NCBI GenBank assembly: GCA_001786805.1
Contig: MFTJ01000025.1
Span: 1-8,132 of the forward strand
Source: Candidatus Nomurabacteria bacterium RIFCSPHIGHO2_01_FULL_39_10
GTDB taxonomy: Bacteria; Patescibacteriota; Minisyncoccia; Phycocordibacterales; UBA9973
DNA: 8,132 nt
Direction of reading: 5' to 3'
The position numbers were made by a program, and so were the translations under genes. Shown here piece after piece: positions 1 through 5,105 of this stretch. Below the pieces are notes generated by a model. The model saw nothing but the letters and a program-made list of their open reading frames with translations. It did not search any database and was not told where the DNA came from. Each line of letters starts with the position of its first letter. The stretch's first letter is position 1.

Positions 1-96
1 AGCTGTGGTGGAGGAAGTCATAGTTGCAGTAGTGGTTCAAGTAGTTGTAGTTCAGGCAGCAGCTGTGGCGGCGGTTGCGGAGGAGGTGGTGATTAA
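1..96 (+). CDS. C-terminal tail of a Gly/Ser/Cys-rich protein (5' part outside window)
   Basis: Frame 1 is open from the first base to a TAA at 94-96 and encodes 31 residues made almost only of Gly, Ser and Cys, plus one His and a final Asp; six residues are Cys. Tails of this kind close bacterial TIGR04222-type membrane proteins and some glycine-rich domain proteins, which is established knowledge of those families. The next gene is a GRDP-like protein starting 25 bases later on the same strand, and the two families plausibly act together. The main domain is outside the window, so the family is only a guess. The overlapping frame beginning at base 5 gives a Val/Ala run that is an artefact of reading GGT/AGT repeats out of frame. 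Confidence 0.6.
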   Translation, partial: SCGGGSHSCSSGSSSCSSGSSCGGGCGGGGD

Positions 97-121
97 AAAG
101 AGAATGAAACGAGGACAACAC

Positions 122-598
122 ATGGATTTAGAACAAATGATTGGCACACAAACGGGACAGAACCAGTATAGTGTTCTGCCCAAAAGATTTCATCTGCTTG
201 GACAAAAAGAACAACAATACTTTACAGATTTGCAACACTACGAGGCTCCCTGGTTGTACGAAAAATTACGCCAAGAAAAACAAATCACAAGCCAAGACGA
301 CTACAATCAGCGCTTCACTGAATTCAAAAAATACGTCGCACTGCTCTTCATCTCTCAAGAATCTCTCGGCATGATCAGCCCAAAAGTCGACACCCTCTGG
401 CACCAATTCATCCTCTTCACCCGCCCCTATCATGAATTCAGCCAAAAATTTTATGGACGCTACATCCATCACGACCCCAATACCTCTCTAACCCCTCTCA
501 CTCCAGAAATAAACGGAAAATTTGAAGCATGGTATCATACAGTGTATGGATGTTTGCCAGAGGTGTGGAATAATGAAGATACTAATATTCCTCAATAG
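122..598 (+). CDS. GRDP-like (glycine-rich domain protein-like) small protein
   Basis: This is a 158-residue protein with no signal peptide or membrane segment. Residues about 85-119 carry the hallmark of the GRDP-like family (PF07173 type): D90-x-x-W93-H94, then F-I-L-x-T, Y103, and a G-R-Y-I-H-H-D-P block with H116, H117 and P119. The conserved His and Asp residues suggest a metal or ligand site, but no activity is established for the family that I can name with confidence. The frame is open upstream to base 5, but that stretch overlaps the tail of the preceding gene. The ATG at 122 has GAGG at 111-114 with seven bases between, so I chose it; ATG at 104 is the alternative. It probably shares a transcript with the Gly/Cys-rich gene just upstream. 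Family assignment is moderate, function unknown. Confidence 0.7.
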   Translation: MDLEQMIGTQTGQNQYSVLPKRFHLLGQKEQQYFTDLQHYEAPWLYEKLRQEKQITSQDDYNQRFTEFKKYVALLFISQESLGMISPKVDTLWHQFILFTRPYHEFSQKFYGRYIHHDPNTSLTPLTPEINGKFEAWYHTVYGCLPEVWNNEDTNIPQ

Positions 599-704
599 GG
601 AACTTTGAAAAAGAAGAATTTTAAAGATAATTTATAATAATATCACTAAATCCCAACTATTGCATAGGTTGCTAAAGGCAACTTCGGAACTTTCCGAGTA
701 GGAA

Positions 705-740
705 AGCTTATCAAAAGGTAAGTTTACCAACAGGTAAGCT
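705..740. repeat. 36-bp nested dyad (palindrome within palindrome)
   Basis: AGCTTATC at 705-712 pairs with GGTAAGCT at 733-740 (8 bp, one T-G). Between them GGTAA at 717-721 pairs with TTACC at 724-728. The segment can therefore form one long arm or two side-by-side hairpins (704-725 or 721-740). This is seen directly in the sequence; the biological role is unknown. Confidence 0.65.
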
Positions 741-765
741 CGGAACCACAGTGACAGAGTTCGGA

Positions 766-815
766 ACGCTAGTGACAGAATCACAAACGCAGTGACTTGA
801 CGCTAGTGACAGAAT
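766..815. repeat. Two copies of a 16-base direct repeat, 34-base period
   Basis: ACGCTAGTGACAGAAT occurs identically at 766-781 and 800-815. The core AGTGACAGA is also present at 750-758, AGTGAC at 791-796 and AGTGA at 820-824. CGGAAC recurs at 685-690, 741-746 and 762-767, and GAGTAGG at 696-702 and 832-838. The array therefore mixes short direct repeats with inverted ones, as expected from repeated local duplication or template switching. Confidence 0.7.
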
Positions 816-876
816 TCTCAGTGAGAAGTTTGAGTAGGTGTTACCCTAAGTAACATAAGAAGGCAGTGCCTTCTGT

Positions 877-901
877 AAAAGATAATTATTGAAACTTATC
901 T
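877..901 (-). terminator. Possible terminator of the lipoprotein gene
   Basis: On the minus strand, just after the stop of the gene ending at 911, AGATAA (901-896) pairs with TTATCT (885-880) around a ten-base loop and is followed by a short T run. This resembles a weak intrinsic terminator. Archaeal termination mostly needs only a T-rich tract, so the hairpin may be incidental or part of the neighbouring array. Confidence 0.3.
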
Positions 902-910
902 ACATCTATC

Positions 911-1780
911 TTATTTCCCTCTCTTCAATTCCCTAGCTTTAGGCAGTGGTGACGTGATATCTTGCACACGCGTTAATGCTTGTTCTGCATGCTGAAGCAA
1001 AAACGAGAGTATACGCTCCACATTGTGTTGATGCTGTTTAAGACCAACTCCACTTAAGCTATCTGGACGTAATTCCACTGAATTATATTGCGTGTTTGGA
1101 GTACGAACAAAGACTTTTGTCACTTTATCCCATGTTAATGTTTGCCCTTCACCTTGGTACATTGCTCCCATACCTATAGAATGAAATCTGCTTTCCTTAC
1201 GGTCGTTGAAATAAGATGCTCGCCATTGTTCTAGTTGGAAAGTTTTTAATGTAGAGTTATACTCCAATGCATATCTCACGGTGCAAGGTGTGTATTCGGC
1301 AGGAATATCAACCGGAAATGAATTTTTGGCGCAATCTTCTGTCGTAGAAAGGGCATACGACTCGTTTGTATCTTCTTTTCGATATAATTTTTTTGATAAT
1401 GACAACGATTCAAACGGATGAGGCTTTTGAAGAAAATCATATCGTCCTTGGGCAATGCCTTTGAGTAGAGGATGAATTGGCTGATCCATCTTTGGCCGTT
1501 GTTCATTCTCTTCTTGCAAAGATTTGACCACAGCTATTGGCTCTTCTTGTACTCCTGCTTGTCCGTTGAGTGAGGAATTATATGACGGTAACATTACGGC
1601 TTGCTTTACACCTTGTGGCGGTATCGATTTTTCAGTTGGACAAGGAGGTGGTGATGGACATTGAGATATCTGGCTATCATATTGAGGACATACTACAGCA
1701 TTATTATGGTTATAACCCACTTCTTTACCACAGCTTGCCGCTAAAACTAAACCTATCAATCCAGTATATAATTTATTCAT
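911..1780 (-). CDS. Predicted lipoprotein, Cys/Pro-rich N-terminus, unknown function
   Basis: The protein has 289 residues. It starts with a classical export signal: a Lys near the N-terminus, a hydrophobic core at residues 4-15, and L-A-A-S-C with Cys17 in a lipobox-like position (Ala rather than Leu at -3, which loose lipobox patterns allow). Residues about 31-55 form a Cys- and Pro-rich linker with four Cys, followed by a low-complexity stretch. The region from about residue 105 looks more globular and ends in a basic tail. I recognise no domain. The ATG at 1780 is preceded by GGGAGGG, which supports the start. It appears to be a single gene, with its 3' end facing the hairpin array. It is likely anchored outside the membrane; substrate or partner unknown. 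Confidence 0.8.
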   Translation of the reverse strand: MNKLYTGLIGLVLAASCGKEVGYNHNNAVVCPQYDSQISQCPSPPPCPTEKSIPPQGVKQAVMLPSYNSSLNGQAGVQEEPIAVVKSLQEENEQRPKMDQPIHPLLKGIAQGRYDFLQKPHPFESLSLSKKLYRKEDTNESYALSTTEDCAKNSFPVDIPAEYTPCTVRYALEYNSTLKTFQLEQWRASYFNDRKESRFHSIGMGAMYQGEGQTLTWDKVTKVFVRTPNTQYNSVELRPDSLSGVGLKQHQHNVERILSFLLQHAEQALTRVQDITSPLPKARELKRGK

Positions 1781-1787
1781 GGTATAT

Positions 1788-1794
1788 CCCTCCC
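1788..1794 (-). promoter_or_regulatory. Strong ribosome binding site of the lipoprotein gene
   Basis: On the minus strand GGGAGGG lies 7-8 bases before the ATG at 1780. It matches the CCUCC of the 16S rRNA 3' end and fixes the start. Confidence 0.75.
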
Positions 1795-1827
1795 TAAACC
1801 TAATTATATCACTCTAAAATATGCTTG

Positions 1828-1837
1828 TTTATAAATA
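1828..1837 (-). promoter_or_regulatory. TATA-like box, probable promoter of the lipoprotein gene
   Basis: The sequence TTTATAAATA (reading TATTTATAAA on the minus strand) sits about 50 bases upstream of the lipoprotein ATG. A transcript starting about 26 bases downstream would carry a leader of roughly 25 bases that includes the GGGAGGG site. The element is nearly symmetrical, so it could instead serve the plus-strand gene at 1907, although a weaker CTTTATC at 1874-1880 is better placed for that. Confidence 0.4.
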
Positions 1838-1906
1838 TTTTGGTCTTTTACTACTTTATAGAAAAAACAACATCTTTATCTATGACCAAAAATCATTTCT
1901 CACTCC

Positions 1907-2137
1907 ATGGCCACTCTTGAAACAAGAATACAAATAGGCATCTATCAGCACTACAAAGGCAACCTCTATGAAGTCATCGGCCTCGCCAAACACTCCGAAA
2001 CAGAAGAAGAATACGTCGTCTACCGTGCACTCTATGGAACCTATGACTTATGGATCCGCCCAAAATCCATGTTCTGCGAAACAATAACCAAAGACGGAAC
2101 AGAAGTGCCGCGATTCAAGTATATTAGAAAAAAATAA
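1907..2137 (+). CDS. DUF1653 family protein
   Basis: This 76-residue protein matches the DUF1653 (PF07866) pattern along its whole length: an early G-x-Y-x-H-Y-K-G-N-x-Y-E-V segment at about residues 11-24, H-S-E-T-x-E-x-x-V-V-Y-R-A-L-Y at about 29-43, W-I-R-P-x-x-M-F at 49-56 and a final P-R-F-x-Y-I at about 68-73. It is normal length for a stand-alone copy of this small domain. Its biochemical role is not established. There is no Shine-Dalgarno sequence before the ATG, and a weak TATA-like CTTTATC lies about 29 bases upstream, so the mRNA may be leaderless. It converges with the next gene across only 15 bases. Confidence 0.9.
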   Translation: MATLETRIQIGIYQHYKGNLYEVIGLAKHSETEEEYVVYRALYGTYDLWIRPKSMFCETITKDGTEVPRFKYIRKK

Positions 2138-2152
2138 TTAATGCTATTATAG

Positions 2153-2488
2153 TTACTTTTTTTCTTCCACAATCTCAATTCCCGGCAGATAAATATAATA
2201 CACTGTTTCATTTTGCCGTGTCGTAACCGCCAGCGCTTCTGCCACAGAAATGACACGATACGGAATCTGCCGTCTGCTAAGCTCTTCTTGTAATTGTGCA
2301 TACTGTTTAATTTTTCTTGAGCGCACAAGCAATATCTCCTGCTGCGGGACATGCGCGGCAATATCTTTCACAAGCGCATCTAATGTAAAAGGAATTTTCG
2401 TTTGTACAAATTCAAGATGACCCGTATATTCCATTTTACCCTCTTTCAAGGTGCCGTTCTTTAAATAGATAATGGGCAGTATTCTCAA
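2153..2488 (-). CDS. Hypothetical protein, 111 residues, TTG start
   Basis: I do not recognise the family. The protein has no signal peptide or membrane helix. It reads as an alternating alpha/beta chain, with a hydrophobic strand L-L-V-R-S at about residues 53-57, an amphipathic helix around 60-72, a second strand Y-R-V-I-S at about 77-81 and a final strand V-Y-Y-I-Y-L. The start is a TTG at 2488, with GGAGG at 2500-2504 eleven bases away, which is somewhat long spacing. A TATA-like stretch at 2513-2521 about 28 bases upstream would place the transcript start at the TTG itself. ATG at 2434 would give a 93-residue version. It follows the deacylase gene by 76 bases on the same strand. Confidence 0.6.
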   Translation of the reverse strand: MRILPIIYLKNGTLKEGKMEYTGHLEFVQTKIPFTLDALVKDIAAHVPQQEILLVRSRKIKQYAQLQEELSRRQIPYRVISVAEALAVTTRQNETVYYIYLPGIEIVEEKK

Positions 2489-2499
2489 ATTCTATTTTT

Positions 2500-2504
2500 C
2501 CTCC
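2500..2504 (-). promoter_or_regulatory. GGAGG before the TTG-started hypothetical gene
   Basis: CCTCC on the plus strand reads GGAGG on the minus strand, eleven bases before TTG at 2488. It is the main support for the upstream TTG start rather than ATG at 2434; the long spacing makes it only moderate evidence. Confidence 0.45.
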
Positions 2505-2564
2505 ACAAACATCTTTAAATTACAAGAATAATCCCCACAAAATATTCCCATCTATAATCACAAT

Positions 2565-3056
2565 TCAATCTTGCTCTCTCACAAAATCCCCTTCTCGTGC
2601 CTGCAACTGTTCAAATACTTTTTTCATTAATCTAGTTTCTATTTTCACCGAATGCGTACGCAAGCCAATGTTAAACGCACTTTCTACATTTTCATACACT
2701 CCCACATCAACAAGAATTGGAATACGCTGCGCATGACCAAATGGTGGCACTGCCCCAATCTCACAGCCCGTTTTCGCAACCACCTCATCTGCCGTTGCCA
2801 TACATATTTTACTCTTCGACCATCCTAACGTAGCTGCAACTTTCTTCGAATCAATTTTTCTATCTGCCGCTACATTCACAATAACCCATTCTTCGCCATT
2901 TGTAAACAATAATGCTTTAATCCCCTGCCGTAATTCAAATCCCCGTGTCTGCGCCGCATCTGCGCTCGTAATTACTGCTTCATGCTCAAGATACGTTGGA
3001 TGAATATCTAAAGAACTAAAGAATGTTTTAATTCGCTCAACTTCTGCCTGGCTCAT
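2565..3056 (-). CDS. YbaK/ProX-type aminoacyl-tRNA deacylase
   Basis: This 163-residue cytoplasmic protein is the full length of the YbaK/ProX editing domain (PF04073 type). These enzymes hydrolyse mischarged aminoacyl-tRNAs such as Cys-tRNAPro or Ala-tRNAPro in trans. Visible family marks are Q-G-I-K with the conserved Lys47 of the active site, N61-V and D65-x-K-I-D followed by K71-K72, the loop G-A-V-P-P-F-G at 101-107, and N-I-G at about 129-131 before the final helix. I cannot tell the tRNA specificity from the sequence. The ATG at 3056 has no Shine-Dalgarno site, but a TATA box is centred 26 bases upstream, so the mRNA is probably leaderless. It shares an 84-base divergent promoter region with the toxin-antitoxin pair. 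Confidence 0.88.
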   Translation of the reverse strand: MSQAEVERIKTFFSSLDIHPTYLEHEAVITSADAAQTRGFELRQGIKALLFTNGEEWVIVNVAADRKIDSKKVAATLGWSKSKICMATADEVVAKTGCEIGAVPPFGHAQRIPILVDVGVYENVESAFNIGLRTHSVKIETRLMKKVFEQLQAREGDFVREQD

Positions 3057-3077
3057 ACTTATTCATTATTGCAAGAA

Positions 3078-3086
3078 ATTTATAAA
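3078..3086 (-). promoter_or_regulatory. TATA box of the deacylase gene (leaderless)
   Basis: The minus strand reads TTTATAAAT, centred 26 bases before the ATG at 3056. This is the archaeal TATA-to-start distance, so transcription should begin at the start codon. Confidence 0.6.
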
Positions 3087-3110
3087 TATATCTCATTTTG
3101 TTGCGTAACC

Positions 3111-3120
3111 TTTAAATAAA
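3111..3120 (+). promoter_or_regulatory. TATA box of the abrB-like/PIN operon (leaderless)
   Basis: TTTAAATAAA is centred about 26 bases before the ATG at 3141, and there is no Shine-Dalgarno site. Transcription should start at or next to the start codon. Confidence 0.6.
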
Positions 3121-3125
3121 AGTAT

Positions 3126-3141
3126 TACTTTAGCTAAAGTA
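3126..3141. promoter_or_regulatory. Perfect 16-bp palindrome, probable operator of the toxin-antitoxin operon
   Basis: TACTTTAGCTAAAGTA is fully self-complementary. It begins six bases after the TATA box and its last base is the A of the antitoxin ATG, so it covers the predicted transcription start. VapB/MazE-type antitoxins with AbrB folds typically repress their own operon by binding inverted repeats at this place. Operator function is inferred; the palindrome is seen directly. Confidence 0.65.
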
Positions 3142-3386
3142 TGACTTCACAACTAGTAAAACTGGGACCCAAAGGACAAATATTAATCAACAAAGAATAT
3201 CGCGAAAAAATGCATCTTCGCCCCGGCAACTATCTGAAAACAATTCTCACCCCGCAAGGCCTTCTCCTCAAACCATTCAATGCCAAAAAAGAGATGGAAC
3301 ACATTCGTAAAATCCGTGAAGAAATCAGTAAACACTTGCCAAAAAACTTTGATAGTGTACACGCCGCAAGGGAAGTACGTCGATGA
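3141..3386 (+). CDS. vapB: AbrB/SpoVT-type antitoxin (VapB-like)
   Basis: The protein has 81 residues. Residues about 4-45 form a SpoVT-AbrB swapped-hairpin DNA-binding domain: a first strand ending V-K-L-G-P-K-G-Q-I, then L-R-P-G-N-Y, a second strand and L-L-L-K-P-F. The C-terminal part (about 48-81) is charged and helical, the usual toxin-wrapping region. It is followed by a PIN toxin gene overlapping by four bases (ATGA), typical of translational coupling. It probably neutralises the toxin and represses the operon through the palindrome at its own start codon. The gene symbol reflects the arrangement rather than a close match to a named protein. Confidence 0.88.
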   Translation: MTSQLVKLGPKGQILINKEYREKMHLRPGNYLKTILTPQGLLLKPFNAKKEMEHIRKIREEISKHLPKNFDSVHAAREVRR

Positions 3387-3799
3387 ATATCTTACTTGAC
3401 ACCTCACCTTTAATCTCTTTTTTTGCAGAAGATGTCCATACTGAAAAATCTATTATCTTATTTAACGACATTTTCACAGGAAAAATCACTGCATCCATCC
3501 CTGCATTTGTGTTAGTTGAATTTTGTGGTGCCTTAAGCCGCAAAGCAGGAAAAGAAAATGCGCAACTTGCATTCAAACAAGTCCAAACATTACTTAATCA
3601 AAATACCCTTAACATAATCCCTCAAACAGATGAAACCTACACTCTTGCCTGCCACCTTGCTCTTCAATATGGGATTAAAGGTTCTGATGCCGTCATATCC
3701 GCTCTCGCGCAACAATATAATCTAACTTTAGCGACTTTTGACAAAGAAATTACCAACAAATTAAAGAACGAGATAGACCTTTACAAAGAATTCAAATAA
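3383..3799 (+). CDS. vapC: PIN-domain toxin (VapC-like ribonuclease)
   Basis: The protein has 138 residues, the usual size for a VapC toxin. PIN-domain nucleases cut RNA using clustered acidic residues that bind Mg/Mn. All four are present: D6 (L-L-D-T-S), E46 (V-E-F), D102 (G-S-D-A-V) and D120 (T-F-D-K). Nothing is truncated, so the toxin looks active. Its ATG overlaps the antitoxin stop codon by four bases, which ties its translation to that of the antitoxin. It converges with the lipoprotein gene at 3807 across seven bases. Target RNA is unknown; other VapC proteins cut tRNA or rRNA. Confidence 0.92.
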   Translation: MNILLDTSPLISFFAEDVHTEKSIILFNDIFTGKITASIPAFVLVEFCGALSRKAGKENAQLAFKQVQTLLNQNTLNIIPQTDETYTLACHLALQYGIKGSDAVISALAQQYNLTLATFDKEITNKLKNEIDLYKEFK

Positions 3800-3806
3800 T
3801 TAAAAT

Positions 3807-4481
3807 CTAAAACACACCTTTGCGAACAACCTTTCCAATATTTTCAAACTGATCTGGAAACCAAATGAATTCACGATTAGGCTTTGGGATTCCATTCTCC
3901 CGCATAAAATTTCTCAACCGAACATTTGTTGCATAGGCTTGATCAACAACAACTGGTGGTACACGAACAGTTTTATCACCTGACATATCATACATCCGAA
4001 CTACCGCATCCGTGCAATTGTTATAAAAAAGGTCATACTTTGTTCCTTCCATATTTCCTTTAAACCAAGTTACCGCTTTAGGCGCATTACCATTAATCTC
4101 AACTTCGCGAAGTTCATAAGGATATCCTCTAAATTTTTGTTGCAGCTCTGCTACACTCATCTCCCCACATTGTGGCGGCCTGCATCCATACACTTTTCCA
4201 TTCCGCATCGTTTCAATATGTCCATAATTCCCTGAGAAACCAGCTAATTTTGATAATTGTTTTACATCATCATATTTTGCGATGAGAACAATATAATTTT
4301 TGCCTGGAGAAAGTGCAGGAAAGATGCCAGATGATTTTGCAGTTGATGAACCCGATAACTTTTCTTTAATATGGTCATCCATTGCCGAATGTGGTTGTTC
4401 TTGCCAATCAGAGCGAGATTGATACGCGCCAGAACATCCTACGATTGTTGCAGTTACTAATCCGCATAATGTTTTATTCAT
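3807..4481 (-). CDS. Predicted lipoprotein with a possible permuted NlpC/P60-like cysteine hydrolase fold
   Basis: The 224-residue protein starts M-N-K, then a hydrophobic core and I-V-G-C with lipobox Cys16, so it is probably exported and lipid-anchored. A Ser-rich linker (about 43-60) leads into a globular domain. There H88 in Y-G-H-I-E and C156 in L-F-Y-N-N-C-T-D are arranged His first, Cys later, as in permuted papain-fold enzymes (the YiiX/LRAT/NlpC-P60 superfamily). That assignment rests on motif resemblance only. The frame runs on to a TTG at 4496, but that part would cover the GGGAG ribosome site, so ATG at 4481 is chosen. It lies 19 bases after the transglutaminase-like gene and is probably co-transcribed with it. 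Substrate unknown; peptide or amide bonds are plausible. Confidence 0.75.
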   Translation of the reverse strand: MNKTLCGLVTATIVGCSGAYQSRSDWQEQPHSAMDDHIKEKLSGSSTAKSSGIFPALSPGKNYIVLIAKYDDVKQLSKLAGFSGNYGHIETMRNGKVYGCRPPQCGEMSVAELQQKFRGYPYELREVEINGNAPKAVTWFKGNMEGTKYDLFYNNCTDAVVRMYDMSGDKTVRVPPVVVDQAYATNVRLRNFMRENGIPKPNREFIWFPDQFENIGKVVRKGVF

Positions 4482-4489
4482 TATATACA

Positions 4490-4494
4490 CTCCC
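4490..4494 (-). promoter_or_regulatory. Ribosome binding site fixing the ATG at 4481
   Basis: GGGAG on the minus strand is eight bases before ATG 4481. A TTG start at 4496 would place this site inside the coding region, so it decides the start. Confidence 0.65.
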
Positions 4495-4500
4495 AATTAT

Positions 4501-4974
4501 TTATGAAAACTGCGTTTCTTCGTAGCGTAATCCTAAGCTCTCAACAAAATTTTGTTTATAAATAGGAGCATAGACAAATCCTTCTGGAAAATTCACACGG
4601 ATATCACGCAGAGGAGATGGACCCATATTTTGCGAATTTGCTAAGTATAACTCAGCCTGTTTTCCATCCATATCAACAGATGAAACAACATGTGTCGCCC
4701 CACGAACTCGCAAACCAAAGCCCGAAACATAATTAGACGCATGTAATTCTAAACAGCCAAAATCTCCAGGAGCACCCGTACATTCTAGAATAGAGGCTCT
4801 ATCTCTGCCATTAATCCCTTTAGCATCCCCTGCATTGTACCATAAATATGTTGGCACTTTTCCATTGAATATCTCTTGAACAATCCGTACTTTTTCATCC
4901 AAAGAAAAACGTGGTGCTTGTGCTCGTCTTGCTAATGTATTAAATAAATCAATACCAAATCTTGAAAATGTCAT
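4501..4974 (-). CDS. Possible transglutaminase-like cysteine hydrolase
   Basis: The protein has 157 residues and no clear signal peptide, although an amphipathic N-terminal segment (about 3-20) is present. The middle reads as a small transglutaminase/papain-like core: C74 at the start of a helix (G-D-F-G-C-L-E-L-H), a Gly-rich turn G-F-G-L, H95 in G-A-T-H-V-V, a strand-turn-strand with D-M-D-G-K, and N113 in L-A-N-S-Q. Cys-His-Asn/Asp in this order and spacing is the catalytic layout of that superfamily. This is inference from pattern, with no named family. The ATG has GGAGG at seven bases. It is first in a two-gene unit with the lipoprotein, which has the same kind of residues in permuted order. 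Confidence 0.6.
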   Translation of the reverse strand: MTFSRFGIDLFNTLARRAQAPRFSLDEKVRIVQEIFNGKVPTYLWYNAGDAKGINGRDRASILECTGAPGDFGCLELHASNYVSGFGLRVRGATHVVSSVDMDGKQAELYLANSQNMGPSPLRDIRVNFPEGFVYAPIYKQNFVESLGLRYEETQFS

Positions 4975-4981
4975 TTTATAT

Positions 4982-4986
4982 CCTCC
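4982..4986 (-). promoter_or_regulatory. GGAGG ribosome binding site
   Basis: The minus strand reads GGAGG seven bases before the ATG at 4974, a full match to the anti-Shine-Dalgarno sequence. Confidence 0.7.
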
Positions 4987-5012
4987 ACGATGTAATTTTT
5001 ATAATACTGATG

Positions 5013-5023
5013 TAAATATAAAA
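5013..5023 (-). promoter_or_regulatory. TATA-like box of the two-gene cysteine-hydrolase unit
   Basis: The minus strand reads TTTTATATTTA. A start about 26 bases downstream would leave a leader of roughly 18 bases that just contains the GGAGG. TTTATAAAT at 5034-5042 is an alternative. The rest of 4975-5105 is AT-rich without other visible signals. Confidence 0.4.
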
Positions 5024-5105
5024 GCACTCTTCATTTATAAATCTTTCCATTTTAACTACTCAAAAAGAACAATTTAACTTTTTCAACTTTATGGATTTCT
5101 CGACT

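Larger units (their letters stand above)
666..874. repeat. Run of short stem-loops in a convergent intergenic gap
   Basis: The gap 599-910 has no convincing gene. It holds consecutive small inverted repeats with different stems: 666-684 (7 bp including one G-U, loop TAAAG), 690-706 (CTTTCC/GGAAAG, loop GAGTA), 704-725 (9 bp with two G-U, loop AAAA), 721-740 (8 bp with one G-U, loop AACA), 772-784 (GTGA/TCAC), 815-827 (TTCTC/GAGAA, loop AGT), 838-856 (7 bp including one G-U, loop CCTAA) and 858-874 (AGAAGGC/GCCTTCT, loop AGT). Most stems close with a C-G pair. The arms differ between units, so this is neither one repeated element nor a CRISPR. Neighbouring stems at 704-740 share bases and exclude one another. 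The function could be structured RNA, a selfish hairpin element, or a bidirectional end region for the flanking convergent genes. Confidence 0.7.

Noticed and set aside
5..121. N-terminal extension of the GRDP-like protein, rich in Val and Ala
   Set aside because: It is the out-of-frame reading of the Gly/Ser/Cys tail encoded in frame 1, and a GAGG site supports ATG 122.
858..874. Intrinsic terminator for the plus-strand GRDP-like gene
   Set aside because: The hairpin is good (7 bp), but no T run follows on the plus strand and it lies about 260 bases after the stop codon.
660..875. CRISPR array
   Set aside because: No repeat of 23 bases or more with regular spacers; the units are short, mostly different hairpins, and no cas genes are present.
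1570..1797. 75-residue plus-strand reading frame
   Set aside because: It lies opposite the lipoprotein gene, which has a signal peptide and a strong ribosome site; no family features.
2041..2361. 106-residue minus-strand reading frame
   Set aside because: It overlaps the DUF1653 gene and the 111-residue gene in another frame and has no family features.
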